Assembly: GCF_035222275.1 (NCBI RefSeq)
Contig: NW_026946359.1
Span: 620,001-684,000 of the forward strand
Length of the DNA stretch: 64,000 bases
Direction of reading: 5' to 3'
Origin: Podospora bellae-mahoneyi
Lineage: Eukaryota; Ascomycota; Sordariomycetes; Sordariales; Podosporaceae
Shown in pieces: positions 22,929 to 37,243 of the stretch. How positions within the stretch are numbered: the stretch's first letter is position 1; every line of letters begins with the position of its first letter. Below the pieces are notes generated by a model. It was not told the DNA's origin, did no database searches, and saw nothing but the letters and a program-made list of their open reading frames with translations. The position numbers were made by a program, and so were the translations under genes.

Positions 22929-24305
22929 ATGATAACACATCCCCTCGCCGGTCCGCAGACCCCGGGCTTGCACCTCCTCTACGTCCCCTCCGTCGTCGCT
23001 CTTATAATCTTCCAGGGGTACTTCTCCCAGTACCTCTTTAACACCTCCCCCGATCTACGTCCCGGACCTCTCACCTTTCGAGAGAATGTAACTTTCAACG
23101 CTCTCCTTCTCTGCCTCTGGTGGACATACTACAAAGCCTGCACAGTCGACCCAGGCCGCTTCATCTTCTCCCCCTCCTCGGACAAGAAGGAGGAGGACAA
23201 AGACGACCAAAAGCCAAACCAGAATAAACGCTTCTGCAAGAAATGCCAGGCCTTTAAACCTCCCCGAGCCCACCACTGCCGCCACTGCGCCCGCTGCATC
23301 CCCCGTATGGACCACCACTGCCCCTGGACCAACAACTGTGTCTCTCTCACCACCTTCCCTTACTTCCTCCGCTTCCTCCTCTACACCAACATCGCCCTCG
23401 TATACCTCTCGAGTCTCCTCTACACCCGCATCAGCGTCATCTGGTCCGACCGCCACCTCCCCTCCTACCTCGGCCCCTCCCTCTTCAGCCTCATCTCGAT
23501 AACCCTCCTCTGTCTCGCCAACTTTGGCACCTTCTTCGCGCTGTTCATCCTCCTTGTCACAACCCTCAAATCATGGGTCATGAATATCACCTTGATCGAA
23601 ATGTGGGAGCTCGACCGTCACAATGCTCTGATATCCAAGATATCGTCCTCGTCGAGCAATGACTATTGGACTGACGACTTCGATCCTGCCTCGCTGTCCC
23701 GGATCGAGTTCCCTTACGACTTGGGATTTTTCAGCAATATGAGCCAGGCGATGGGGACTGCGAATTTTTTCAGGTGGTTTTTGCCTGTTGGTGGCGGTGG
23801 TCCGAAGTTGGCTGATCAAAAGAAGGGAGGGCTGGGGTGGGAGTATGAGGAGAATGGGTTTAATGACTGGGAGGGGATGTGGCCGCCACCCGATATGGAG
23901 AAGGAGAGGAGGGCTAAGCAGGGTGGATGGGCGTATAAGAAGCAGGGACAACAAGAAATGCCTGATGATTACTATTATGGTGGGGAGGATATCAAGGCTG
24001 CTTTTGAGAGGAGGCAGCAGGAGGATTTTGCAAGGAGGCGGAGGATACAGCAGCTTCAAGGGCAGTCGGGGGTAATAGGAGAATTGGAAGAGGATGAAGA
24101 CGAGAGGGAGTGGACTGGGAAGACGGGGTGGAAGAACAGCGATGGAGATAGGCTGTGGGACTATGGAGTTGATGAGGATGCGGAAGATGACTATGTTGCA
24201 AGAGGGAGGGTAGTGGGAGATGGTGATGATGATGATGATGATGTACCACTTGCTGAGCTGATACGGAGGAGGAAAGTGTTGGCAAAGCAGGAGGATGATA
24301 CATGA
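22929..24305 (+). CDS. pfa4: DHHC palmitoyltransferase Pfa4 (458 aa, single exon)
   Basis: Integral ER membrane S-acyltransferase that attaches palmitate to cysteines; yeast Pfa4 palmitoylates chitin synthase Chs3 and several amino-acid permeases. The protein has two N-terminal membrane spans (LLYVPSVVALIIFQGYF, NALLLCLWWTYYKA), then the Cys-rich domain (FCKKCQAFKPPRAHHCRHCARCI) with catalytic DHHC at residues 128-131 followed by PWTNNCV, two more spans (FLLYTNIALVYLSSLLY, LISITLLCLANFGTFFALFILLV, partly), and a TLIEMWE segment matching the TTxE region. The C-terminal 200 residues are acidic and charged (DDDDDD near the end), presumably cytosolic. Topology and the short N-terminus match Pfa4. 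The start ATG at 22929 is in frame with the first membrane span and needs no intron. Confidence 0.93.
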   Translation: MITHPLAGPQTPGLHLLYVPSVVALIIFQGYFSQYLFNTSPDLRPGPLTFRENVTFNALLLCLWWTYYKACTVDPGRFIFSPSSDKKEEDKDDQKPNQNKRFCKKCQAFKPPRAHHCRHCARCIPRMDHHCPWTNNCVSLTTFPYFLRFLLYTNIALVYLSSLLYTRISVIWSDRHLPSYLGPSLFSLISITLLCLANFGTFFALFILLVTTLKSWVMNITLIEMWELDRHNALISKISSSSSNDYWTDDFDPASLSRIEFPYDLGFFSNMSQAMGTANFFRWFLPVGGGGPKLADQKKGGLGWEYEENGFNDWEGMWPPPDMEKERRAKQGGWAYKKQGQQEMPDDYYYGGEDIKAAFERRQQEDFARRRRIQQLQGQSGVIGELEEDEDEREWTGKTGWKNSDGDRLWDYGVDEDAEDDYVARGRVVGDGDDDDDDVPLAELIRRRKVLAKQEDDT

Positions 24306-26493
24306 GCATATATAGATTTCGGAAAGAAAGCAATACACCTGGAAGAATATATCCATCTTTGGATAATTTACCCTTTTCACTCTTAATGACAAGAGAAACA
24401 ACCCGGTATTAGAGGGGGACGGCACCAAGCAAATTCTCGAAACACATTTCACTCGACATGCCTTTGCGAGATACTCATCAAGTCTTCCATGACAGTCCAA
24501 CTCAAGGTCAAAGCTTCCGTGAGTGGATATTTAACCGGGGATAAGCCAAATTGTCTGCACTTGACTCTGGCAAACAAGCAGCCAAGTGAATACGATCCGT
24601 AGTCAAAATGTCCACAATGACCAGGTTTTCCACCCTTTACCACATTCCCCCTTTAACACATTTACACATTTAAACATTACGAAATCCCCTTTCAGCCCTG
24701 CCAACTTTTGGGTTACCTCCTTCCATTTTTAGAGCTTTGTTCCTTCCCTCGACCAGAAACCCCATCTAGTTGAGGAAGGAGAAGAGGACAAAGGGAAGGA
24801 GCGCCAGGTAAGGGCACTTTAGAGGGAAGGAGTAGGAGCAAAGGCAGGTTGCGGATACAGGGAAGGAACAAAAGGCGGGTAGATAGAGATGGAAGGGGCA
24901 AGCTAACAGGCAAGACTTTCGACTTCCTACTGAATCGCTCATATTGTCATTCGGATTGTACATCATGAGGAATAGAGTCCAAGTTACCATTTTGAGGACA
25001 GCGACGCCATACCTACCATCAAGCGGTACTTAAACAACCAGAGCATACATGGCCAAAATCGTCCTTTCGAGTCCAATAAACCGTTGAAATTTGGCTGTTA
25101 GGTGGCCGTCGATGCACATCTTTCAACGTTCAGGCCATGGCCGAGGAGATCGAACGATAGGCGCAAGTAACCGGCAAACGTGTTCGAGCAGACTGCAAAC
25201 CAGTTCACACCTGCTTAGACCCGTTGATGGCGTCGACTAGCCAGCCTGTTCGTGTCGTTCAGCTGTTATCAGCCGCTGAACTCCAGCGGGCTCATGCCGG
25301 GTCTGTTTTGTTTATGCAGGCCGAGGGGACGATATGCTCGAGTACACCAAACGAAGCCGTATACTCTGATACCTCAGAGAGATATGAAGGGGCAAATATT
25401 TGGTTAGCTATATTGGCACTGGTTCAAAGCTCGAACATTGCCATATGTGTTCCGAGCTCAAGACCTTGTATTTACACCAGTGTGAAGCCACACCAGACAA
25501 CATTGAACCTCTCTCGGCGTCATGATCGACTTGCCTCAGCGGGTATCTACATACTCCTTCCCTCGATCTAGCTCGTTCGTCCGTAGGGTTTGCGTAGCTG
25601 CATTCTCATGTCCGTTTCCTTCATCACCCCTTCCCCCCTCCCCCCTCTTTCAACCACGGAATCAGCACCTCTCAGCTCCACCTGACCCAAACATGCATCT
25701 TCCGATCCCTCCCGCCCGTCCCATTTGAACAGTTCGGGGTCGGGCCGGCCAGATGGCAACGGGAAAAGCCTTCAGGCTCTAGGAAAACGGACAACGGGAG
25801 GCTGCATATCACACATCTGAACTTGAACCTCTCACAGACGTCAAGCTCCCAGAACCATAGAACCTCGAGCTTGGGACAGCATAATATGCAGCTGATGCAA
25901 GTCTCCTAGATCCCTCAACCCTGGAGGGTAATAACGGTTGATAAACGGAAAGCTGAAAGAAGTATCGGAGCTGACCTGACATTCTCAGCTGAAGAAAAGA
26001 CTTCAAAGACACACTACACAGCAGGTCGGAAGGCAGCATAACATCCATCACATCTCCTTACAGATGCCTTCCACGACAACTGGACAGCCGCCCACCTTGA
26101 CGCCCGTAGCACCTCATCTGGTTTAAAGGATGCTCCATCTCCATTGAAGCGGAGAAAATCCCGAAGCAAGGCTTAGCTTACATACATCACCGACGTGAGG
26201 GAGGAGGCTCAGAAATAATAGGGGTTCATAAGGGTCCCACGAACCGCTGAGGTAAAAGCTGCGCATGCTGCTAGCCGGGCCGGAACATACAGAAACATGT
26301 GGCTTTGGGGCGTTTGGTAGATCCTCGTCCGTACATACAGTATCTGCGGCGGCTCTGAGACAATGTGGGCGGGCAGGCAGGCAGGCGGTCATCCACTCGG
26401 TTGAGTTCAACCCAGTGGGTTGTGAACCCTTTCCCAGGAGAAACTGACTCTACGAACATGGTGGGTTTAAACTTTTGGGGGAATCACAAATGT

Positions 26494-26513
26494 TTATATA
26501 TATATATATATAT
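26494..26513. repeat. TA dinucleotide microsatellite
   Basis: About ten consecutive TA units in the gene-free stretch upstream of cln1. A simple-sequence repeat with no associated gene. Confidence 0.8.
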
Positions 26514-29500
26514 TCTTACTTTGGGAACGAGGCGGTTAGGCTGTGGACCACGGATGTACCACTCCAAGACATCGAGGCAAGCATCCAGCCTCACTTTTTA
26601 CCTTTTGCCAAAAGCCTCAACGTCGACATCACGAAAAACCCCCTGATAAGCCCAAAGATTTGCCAAGCCGATCCTATCGAACCTCCTGAACCTTCTCGAA
26701 CCCAAGCCAGGGATGGGAAGAGATGAGATGAAGGTCAATGCACAAGTTGTTGGTCGGTCGATCTAGGCGCTCGAGATGACAACTGCTTTCTGATACGGTG
26801 TGGGGAGCTGAACCCCAGACCGGCCGCCGTCCGTCTGTCCGTCCCAACCAAGAAGAGGGGCAAAGGGGCCCGTTTTGGGTGTCTAATCTCATCCAAGCAA
26901 TGCGGTTCTTTCATAAGATGATGAGGCGGTGTCTGGACAAGTTTGAGAATGTGCGTCTACCCGACAATTGATACTTCTTTTTTTTTTTTCTTTGGGTAGA
27001 ATCTATAAAACGCATCTGCGATTTCGAGGTTCAACGCTTCTGTCTGTTGCTTGATTGTTGAGATTAACCCCAGAAAACGGTACGCTGGAAACCACGCCCC
27101 CGCGCAAACTAACATGATCGATCTCCACCACCCGCCGTTCCGCGAACAGCTTCAAGAACAGCCGAGATTGCAAGATGGGCATGCCCCGTGCCTCAAAAGA
27201 AACATTGACAAAACGCGCCCAAAGATCCGTTCCAGGTTTTCGGTGCTGGGGAGTGGATGGAAAGGGATGCGAATGCGGGCGTTGTCGTGTTGATAAAATT
27301 TGGCCATCCAAAAGCGTCCAGTTGCCAGTCGGAGAATTTGCTTGTCTTGTCTTGGGTGCAGGAATCCGGAGATGACAGTATCCATTATCAGGAAGATGGT
27401 ATGGGAGCATCAAAATGAAGGTATTGCGTCGTGAAAACGGTCATGATACCGGTGAAAGTGGTGTTTCACTGCAATTCACCATCGTCTCGCTTCGTCTTCA
27501 AGATCATCATCCCCAAGCCCAAGGTTTGAAGTGGTTGATGATGCTCCTCAAACCCACCACTTCGGATCCCACCCCCCGTCCCCCCCCTTCGTTTTTCCTC
27601 GCTCTCGCCTACAGATACAAAATGCAGTGTGAGCTTTCCGTAAATAAACCCCCCTCCCTTGTCAACGTAACACCAAGGAAAATCAACCAAACCTCAAATG
27701 CTGACTGGACACCGATATGTCTCCCATCAAGCCATCCGAATGCAATAAAGCGGCGTCTGTCTGTCGCGATACAACGCGCACCCATCTCTCCCTCTCTCAC
27801 GCGTAAAGTGCCTCACAACTTACACCGAGCCAACCTACTCAACGGCGCTGATTGGTTCTCCCCCAATCCAACATTTCGAGATTTGACACCCAAAGCGGGA
27901 ATTCCTCCTGTCGTGCATGCTAACACACCTTGAGAAAACAAGATTCAGCCTTACCTGCCTCGCTGTTGATCACGACTTCTCGAGTGGGTGGTTCCGAGGG
28001 GCTGGGTTTTGTTTGCATGTTGTTGGATAGCGGTTAGCTGAGCCAATCGGTTGATATCTTCATGAGGTTGTTAATGTTGGAAGTTGGAAGCGTTTATCTT
28101 GACCATTGGTCTCCGTTAATGTCCTTGAGAAGATATGACGCCCATCGTCATCATCGTATCTACACGGCCAATTCTTTTCCCAATTCTCATCTCCGTCGAA
28201 GCAATCCATCGGCGGGGTCCATATGTAAGTCAGACAGTAAACTTCGTAAACCACAACGCCCCCTCGGAGGCAGCTTGCCGGCGGGGTTCTCGAACTCCTG
28301 AATCCTTCCCCCTTTCAAAACCACCAATTGGCCACCGTCCATCCGCTTGGGTTGGTCCCCAGATCTCGATGTTTGGCCCTGGATGCTACTCTGCGGCGTG
28401 TCCCTGTATGGGCATATGCTTGCGTCTCACTACCTACATTAGTTATCCCAAGCAGTCCCAAAAAGCAGGCTGAACGTGCATCTAGAGGCTTTGAAAGTCT
28501 CGACAAGAGCTGAAGATCCGACCCCTCATTGGCGGGGCATTTGCTCCAAAAGAGAAAAGAGCCAAGCCCATCCGCGGGAGGAGTAGGTTTCAATTGGAGG
28601 GGGGGAGAGGGTCTTGAATCTTGAAACTTCAATATCTCGGAGTGCTGTGCTTTGCGAACGCAACACACCGTGGACCAAAAACTTGGTTCCTGGCGCCTCC
28701 CCGGCAAGCAGCAAGCCATTGTCCCGGGAAATAAAACACACATGTTCGTAAACGGCAGGTTGTTGTTGGTGTTGTTGTTGTTGTTTAAACATCTCGAGAT
28801 AATGTCTTCCACTGTCGCGTCGGGAAGGGTTTGTGATGGGATTTGCGAACGCCCGGACAGGCGCCTGGTAAATCCTACATACAGATAAGATGTGCGGTGG
28901 TGTGGTGTGGACAACGGACTGTGCCCTGGTATGCCTCTCAAACGGGTCAGCGACCGTGTGATGACTCCGTCTCGTGATCGAAGCTCGACATCTCACGTTC
29001 GCCGCTTCAGAAAGCCTCGGCTTGTGCTTGACGATCCCCAGGATACGGTACAGAAGTCATGAGATGCAGGAACCCCTCGTTCACCCCTCTGCAAGCCCCC
29101 CGCCTCGATGGCAAATCACCAATCGTCAAACATTGTTGGTCGTAGTTTGACACACTCTTTGATCTTTCTCCTCACGAACATCTTCCCAGTTCGGTCTGAT
29201 AGCCCAAGATCAATCCCTCTTTTGAAAAAAAAAGAAAAAATTGAAAAAAAAGACAACCCGAAACGTCCCTTGCAACCATCCCATCCCCCAAACCCCAACC
29301 TCCTCCAAAGTCGCAATTGGACAGCCCCGAGACGACCTCCCACGGCGGAGGGCTTGGCTTCAAGCAGGAACACGCCGAAAGTTCACCCACCACCACTCGC
29401 TTCGCGTTCCTCTGTTCCGGAGAGAAAAAAGCTTTCTGCACAAACGCGTCATTCTAAATGCGGCTCACGTGCACATGCGCGTCGTCGCGCGTCCAACCCC

Positions 29501-32500
29501 CATGTCCAAAAAAAAAAAAACACCAACCTTTAAAGTGGTTTTCGAATCAACAACCCCGCCAATTGGAAAGATGTTGATGAATTTATGAACCCATCACGCG
29601 GGTTGGATGAGTGTGTATCGTGATGATTTATTTTCCCCACGGTCCGAGCGCCCGCTTGTTGCCAAATCGTCGAATTCACCGGGCAGATGTCCCATATCAG
29701 TCTTTTCTTGACCGAGAACTTTGGATCCGGGAGAGGCAGCCAGCTTCACGGCTATAAGCCCGGCCGTGCCGTTATGAATTCGGATACATTTCCCCTTTGC
29801 TGAACCGCTGTTGGTATCAACGAGGATGAGAAAGTTGACGTGAGAAAACACCACTAGGCTTCGGTGTCAAGAGAGAGCAAAAACCGCCATCTGCAGGGCA
29901 AACCTTTTGGGTCCCCGCGCTCGGGCCTGTCTCCGGTCCGGTGCCCGAGTGTTTCTCCGGAGAAGTGGAGAGAATCCCCTCCGGAACCAGGGCCGGGCGG
30001 TTGCCGCAAGGTCCCGGAGTGGCTGGCTTGGCGCAAGGGAGAAAGAGTGGTGTAAGAATCATCAAATGTGGCCGTGATGATTCACAACAAAAAACAGCAG
30101 GCTACCCTATCCAACGCCACTCAACTTGAGTGAAACGCCGCCGGGAACACGCAACATAGCGCCAGACTAATGGCACCACTCTCCCTCAACCAACAGCCCT
30201 GCGATCTCCGTGCTGCCCGCCCCACTTGCACCGGAAAAATATCACATCTCCCAAAGTAGTCAGCCGTTTTCCTCCGGCCAAGAGGTTGAAGGTCGCGGGG
30301 TAGTAAGAAGACGGCATGTTGGAGATCCGCCAGATCGATCCATGGATCCCCATGTTGAGGATGCAAGCGCTTTGGGCTTCCCCCATGTGTGTACATGTCG
30401 GGTGAGATGCAACGGCGGCCGAGAGGCAGGCAGGTTCCTCCGCACAGCAAGTCTGCAATGAAACCTTTCTTACTCTTTTGCAAATCCCGAGACGACGACG
30501 CGCGTGTGCTGATTTGTGTCCTAATTGAGGCTTCAACACTATCACTTCCTTTTTTGGCTACCCTCTTCCCGTGTCGGTGTGCGTGCTTGCTTTGCCGCTG
30601 TTGCTTGATGCATAACGCAAGAGAGAAACAAAAAAAAAAAAAAACTTTCCGAGCTGCTGCATCTCCAGACCGAAGTGCAGTAAGCAAAACAGTCTGAGCT
30701 CCATAACCGAAAAGCTGGTAAATTTGGTGATGAGAGGGAGTCCAAGTACCGGTCCCCATATCCAATAGAGGCACCTGATATGAAAGCTTTCTCTCGATGT
30801 TGATTGATCAATTGGCATGGGAAGTGACCCTCGTCCTTGTTCCCGTTGTTTGCCCTCTGTGTCCAGGTATACCTGTCTCCGTGTTATGCCTTCAGAGCCG
30901 GGAAATCGAAAGATCGGGGAGGAACAGACATGTGCTGCGGCATGAAAAAAAAAAAAAAAAAGCCAGGTTTTTTAGCAGCGGTACGGAAGGGACGGGTTGG
31001 TGGTGAAACGGGCTCTAATCGCAAAAACGGGTAAAAGAAAAGACTTGGTAATAATACCCCTGATAGTATCGTTGATTCTCTGTTCTGATCGTCGACCAGG
31101 CTTCCCCTCTTCTAGAGTTTATCAATGTCGCACCATGTTCGAGACAATGTTTGTTCCAACGGCTGGTGATACTGTGAATAAGCTTCTGTTTTGCTCTCTC
31201 GTGTGTGAGTTGCGTGTCCTCCTGTCAAAGCTCTCAGACCTCTTCGAGGTATTTTTCTTTTGTAGGACCCCGAACCGTAATGTCTCTCTCTCTATACCGG
31301 TGTCACCTACATGAAATAATGGTGGTGGTGGATATATGAATCGAAGATTTTAGAGGGTTGATCGTTAAAAGCCCCAAGAAGAGAGGGAGAAAAGTCCAAA
31401 TTCACCATAAAGCAATCAGTTGCTAATAGTCTCTTGGACAACAATTGATAAACTTGGCCGCTAAGCTTCTTCAAAAGCAAGAATCAGAGCTTGCCAGCAA
31501 AATGGAAAGCAAGGAAACACAAAGTTCCTGTGGAACCCCGAGCAATTTGAGCCACAACCCCACACAGTTCACAAGTCCTGCTTTTGTGCACGATGAACTC
31601 TGTGCACAGAAGTGTGTGTGTGCTTCAGCCTCATTGATCAAAGCTTTTTCCTGCCATCTGGCTAGCTCAGCCTTACCACTGCTGTGCAGCTGCAGGCAAT
31701 TTCCTTCCGCCGACCTTCTAGAAGCCACATTCCCACTTACCCCTCAAACTCAACGTTTCCATTGGTGTGAGCGAGGTTTCAACCCCACAGTTTGCCGAGT
31801 TCGTTTCCTCTCCTGGGGGCCCGGTCGGACCGTTAACTTTCTTCCGTTTTGAAGATTCGTTTCAAAGGTCTCGTGAGAGATTTGACATGTGGTCGACTCC
31901 TCACTGCTTCCTTCCGCAGCCTCTTGGTGAGCTGGAAATAGGACCACTGCTGAACAATTGCGGTGTAGAGATTCCAGCTCGCATTCCTAGATCTCGTCTA
32001 GGCAAGGCGTCATCAACTCAACGACAGCCATGTGTCTATTTTTTTGCCGGGGGGGAGGGGGCCATTGAAAAGAAACGACGTCGATATGCAAGGCTAAAAT
32101 CTGCTCTGCATGCGAACGAAAGTTCACCATACTATCCACCAGTTGCTCCCCTCCTACCTGCAAGTCAGTGAGTCAAGAATGGCCGAGATTTCCATCCTTT
32201 GGCAAAGTTTTGATTGGAGAAGAGAACAAAAACTCCAGAGAACAACTAGGTTCGGGGGTTGGTGGTTGCATGAATATATCTTTTCAGTTTTTTTTCTTTT
32301 CCCTCTCTCGGATGACAGTTCCCCGCCCGCAAAACCCAAACCCGTTGCCGACAAAATCTCCACCGATCCCGACCACCTCTGTTGTGGGGTAGCGAACAGT
32401 TGTCCTTCTCTTTTTGGAAAAGTGAGGGAATACTCCATAGCAAAAAAAAAATAAAAAAAAATTCACAACCATGCACAAGCAAGCAACAAGGACATGGGCT

Positions 32501-35500
32501 GTTTTTGCTGTGTTCAGACAAGTGGCATTCACCGCCTCGAGAAACAGCGGTCCGTAGGGTCAGAGAGGTTGGGTTGGGTTAGTCGCGGTCCGATGGGCGG
32601 CAGATCCACACGCCGGATCCGGGGGGAAACTGGCAAACGATGCCGCGGGGGGTGGTTTGATGGCGGCTTCGTTGTCACTTCCATTCATGGGGAAGGCGGA
32701 GAGAACCAAATCAGAAGATCGCCAGCGAGGTTTGTTGGTAGAGATCAAGATCCAGATCGGGATAATCAGATGACGAATAGACCCCCGTTTCTGCCTGGAG
32801 AGAGGGCATCGCCCAGCTTCCCTTGAAGATCCCAAAGCCAGGGGTTTGATGTAGGAGCAACTTGCGGTCTGCAACCCGCCATCACGGTATTATTGACGAT
32901 CCTGGAGTCAATAGTCGGGAACAACAAGTGAGGTTGGAAAGTTGGAAAACCTACATCAGTTAATCGAGATCATGACATTTGCATCTTCAAAGCGGAGGGG
33001 GGGCTCGGGCGATGCCGAACGCCAAACCACAAGAGAATCCAGTTTAGTGATTGAGGCTTGTGTGGGTGCAGGGGGCTTAATTGTAAAGTCGTTCGACCAA
33101 TGACGCAACTGTCACAGACCGTAAGCTCACTGCAGTTGGTGATGATACCATAATCGAAGACTCAGCTGCCCGCCTGGCCGTGAAGTTTGATAAGAAAGCT
33201 TGTCTCACCCTCCGACTGGTAAAACTTATCAACACAATCGGCAGAGGCCGAGTTGAGGGTCTTCATCCAGTTTGTTGGTACGGCCAATCGCAATACACAG
33301 CTCAGATTACCCCTCCTTGGTGTGCTGGCAGGAGCTCGATTTTCGAGTTTCATGTCATCTTTGTAGATGACGGGCGATTGGTGTCCGAGTGCTTGTTTTT
33401 GTTGTTGGTCGCCATCGTGATTATCTTTGATCAAAGCCCGTTAAGAAATCAGGTTTGTCGGTTGGATGTTTTGTTTGTTGTTGCCAGACAGACACACGGA
33501 CACGATAACGGCCACGGCCTCTTCTCGGACTCCCGGACGGTTAAAAGTGATCTTTTATTTTTGCAGCTGCTTAGCATTCTGCGCAATCAAGAGGCAACCA
33601 TTTGGGCTGTGTACCGACAGACGGGCTCTATCACCGAACCCATGCATAAGCTCGCTTCTCCTTTGGAGCCTTGCTCTTCGAGGTGGGTGCTGCCTGTGGT
33701 GAAACGTGCTTTGTTCATTTGTTGCAGTCGATAGCTCCTCAGCCAGCCAGCCATAGATCGAAGATCATCTGCTGCTTTGGACTGCTGAACATTTCCGAAT
33801 CTTGTTCACATGCGACCCTGGTATGGAAGAGGGGCAAAAGAGGCAAGAAAAGGAGATGCAGATACGAGGAATCCAAAACCCTCTTGATAATCAACTTCCG
33901 GTTTCACGGTAAGTATGGCAACCATTACGAAAGCTGCCCACCCGTGCCTAGACAGATGGCGGGAAGAATCCCGAGCAATGAATTGGGTGGATGGAGGGAT
34001 AAAGATGGATGTATCCGTCCCGTGCCGTCGAGAAATCTGGGGGTTGACACTATAAAACCCGCTCCGCTATTGTCGTCAAGAGGCGTGGCCCTGGCACAAA
34101 CAAAATAATAGCAGCAATATTAAGAAGGCGGGACAAGTTCCAGGTACGTAAGCAAACCCTCAATCTCGTGGCTTTGCGACACAATACACCAAGAGTTCTG
34201 TTCTGGGATTACCTCTGATGCCAATGTTTCTGTCCGGCAGTGAGTCAAGCGTCAGCATGTCTTACACGCGTGTGGACGGTACTGCTGGCCAGCAGCTAGC
34301 TCCACAAGCAACATTAATCTGATGCCGGCTGTGATGGCTGTGATAGCTTCCCGTATGCGGGATTAGATTGTAGGCGAGGGGCGACGGGATTGGATATTGC
34401 GGGGTGGATGTGTTTGTCTCTTTGACAATAAAAAACCCAAGTCCAGTTGTCGGTATCATGGTATCAAAGAGACGAGGACTTGTACAAGTGCACCCGCCCA
34501 TCGTCAAAGCGCCCGTTGTACCACGGAAATGCAGCGGCAATCAATCTGGCCAAACACAAGGCGGGTTGAACATTCACAACCTCACTGGACCTCGGTGACA
34601 CGACATATGGTGGCGAGTCGTTAGAAGGAGTTCTATCGTGTTGAGGCTCGGGTGTGCCCGCCGTTGGCAAGGTCCGGCTGGCTAGCTGTCTGGCACTTTG
34701 GCAGACACTCTTGTTGTAGCAGAAGCTGGGCGAGTGGCATTTGTCTGATCGATCGAGTGGAGGGGTCGGCGGTGTGGTCGATGGTGGTCACCCAAAGCGT
34801 GTCGTGCGTCTTTGTTGTTTCTGCCGCCATGGCACATGAGAGTGGGTAAACAGACCGACTGGGAGAGGTGAGATGCGATGGCGACACACCTGCGGCCGAC
34901 GAAAACGGCCTTGGGCTTGAGAATACTCGGGGCCAAGAGATCATTCGGGCATCGTGAGCCTTCCCGGGCCACTCGGGAAGGCCGGCCGCAACACGGGGCA
35001 GACCAAGCTCCGCGCGCGCTAACCTGTCATGTCCCGGTTACAGTTGACAGCTGTGTTTCTGAAGAATGGGCAGTGAATGTTTTGGAAGCAGTCTGGAGCC
35101 TGTGGTGGATTGGGCTCGCCATGACACGCATGAATTAAATTGGATCTCCCGCGTCGTGCAGAACCGCGTTACGGGCTCCTGATTGGCTGCCGGCCCGCCA
35201 TTTCCCAAGAGATATGCATTGTGCAAGGAACACCACGGCCCTGACGTCTGGAAACTCTGCATTGTCAGACCTCAACTGGCAGCTGCTATGGGCTGCATCC
35301 ACGTCCTCGATATTGCAGACCCGGACTGTTGGGCGCTTCTGCTGCTATCGATATCTCAAGGATGATGTTTGAGATGAGGTTGATGCTGATGCCACTTTAG
35401 CCCCTGGCCATTGAATCTCCGAGCTGCTGCCGGTTCCTGACCTGCGATTTGCAGCTGCCCGCCTCTTCAACTCCTTCGGGCGGGGGCAGTCGTCCCTGAT

Positions 35501-37221
35501 ACCGTCCCATTGGCCAGCAACCACTTTGTCCATTAAACGCGAACACGCCAAGCTTCAATGAATACGCGCAGCAAGCAGAAAACCAAATCTTGGAACCGCG
35601 AGATGCATCTGCTCAGGTCGTTGGCTGCGATGGTGTTGGTGTGCCCGAAAGACGTGATGCTGCCCGCATTAGCGGCTGATAAACTAGGAAACAAGGCCCC
35701 AAGAAACACAGAAGAGCAGGCTGTGTGTAGGGAGAGCAACATCAAAGAAGCTCCTTCCAGAAACGGACTCTGTAAGGCCAGACCTTGTGGAAACAATGGC
35801 ATTGGATAATGGCCGAGGTGAATGAACAATGTTCCCTTCTCTCACGCGGTTGTGCCTCACCAGTATAGATAGGTATTCCAAGCTGGCGGAATCATTTCTA
35901 TCTGAGCTCGTCTTCTGATCTGAAGGGTCTATAGTGTATGCCTGATTAGTAGTTAGGTGTCCTATCAAGAAAAACCGTCCAAAAGGTTTCCACCGTTTGG
36001 TAGTGATATCCAAGAGCCACGATCTTGAAGGACGTTCCATCAGAGTGGTTCCCGAACACCCCCTCCTGACGTAAGCCCCCCAAGCCCCACCTGCTCACTT
36101 TTGGAGCTGGTTTTATGTGGATAATGCATTGGCGCAGATTCGGCATGTTGAGCACAAGAAAAGAATCACCGACAGTTACGAAGTATACAGAGCACTTCCA
36201 AAAGTCGGCATGTGCTTGTGTTTGTCCTTGTATTCGATCTTAGTGTCTCTTGCATCGTGCCTGTGTTCAAAGTTTTAGAGGTTGGTTTATGCAAACCCCC
36301 ACTCTCTCAACCTCTCAACATGCACTTCCCTGTCTCTCCACCAAGCACCGTCCCTGTTCCGTATCTTCACCAGGGTCAGCGACCCGGCTGTCTCGGTTTT
36401 GCAGCCATGAGGGAGGGCAGGTAGGGAAAAAAGAAAGAACGGGCTCAAGAGGCTTTGCTGTATGGCGTTTTGGTGGCAGTTCGGCGCCGCCCCGTAGACT
36501 TGAAATCTGGGCGATCAGGAGGCCTGAACGAGCGGCCATCCAATGTCAAAAAGAGCAACAAACAAACAGGACAGAGGCTCGAATCTTGAAAATGTGAGAA
36601 TCGGCATCGGCGAGAACAAGTCTTTATGTCTATCAAAAATGACAAAGACTCTTTTCGAGATTTCCTGACACCGGCACAGTTGCTCCGTCTCCCTTCAAAC
36701 GGTGCAGTGTCGTATGTAATTCAGTAACGAGAACCTTGCCTGACTTGGGAAGTCTTGGCCGCCGTGCTGACACCAACTTGGTTTCTCGATACCGGACTCA
36801 AACGGAGGCCCCGGGTAGCTAAAAGGTAACGATTATCCGTAACCGGTAAACGGTGACCACCGGCTGGTTGCTGGAGTTCGTGGCTCGCATGCTGCGGTTT
36901 GGGCTTGTTGCTTCATTTGCAACTGCAGCGTTTCTGCCAGACAAACGCATCGCTTGACGCCTTATTGCTGCGGGAACAAGGCGATTCTTTTCTTTTCCTC
37001 ACCGTCACATAGTCCAAGCAGCAGGCAGACAAACGCAATTGTTACGGGTGTAGAGAGTCCAAGCCTCTTCCTCCAGCAAGCATGCAGCATTTGCGTGGAG
37101 CCAATACCGTCCCCCCCGAGGCTCCATGACAGCCCCTAATAAAACACGGTGCTCCGTGGTGGTTTAGTGGATGGAAGCGACAGGCGAAAGGCGGAAAAGG
37201 ATCACGCCAGTCCCAAACGTC

Positions 37222-37243
37222 AGACGCCAGACGCCAGACGCCA
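37222..37243. repeat. Short tandem repeat, three copies of AGACGCC
   Basis: Three consecutive 7-bp units lie in the noncoding region upstream of cln1. No function suggested. Boundaries are approximate. Confidence 0.6.

Noticed and set aside
23571-24500. Minus-strand frame of 309 codons opposite pfa4
   Set aside because: Antisense shadow rich in Ile/Leu/Pro created by the acidic C-terminal codons of Pfa4.
27415-27933. Plus-strand frame of 172 codons in the gene-free region
   Set aside because: No domain, no splice context, low-complexity Pro/Ser content and a competing minus-strand frame.
30121-30774. Minus-strand frame of 217 codons
   Set aside because: Composition is random-like, with a Phe run from a poly-A/T tract, and no recognisable sequence or supporting introns.
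33180-33734. Plus-strand frame of 184 codons
   Set aside because: No family similarity, no conserved-looking motif, and no intron or leader signals around it.
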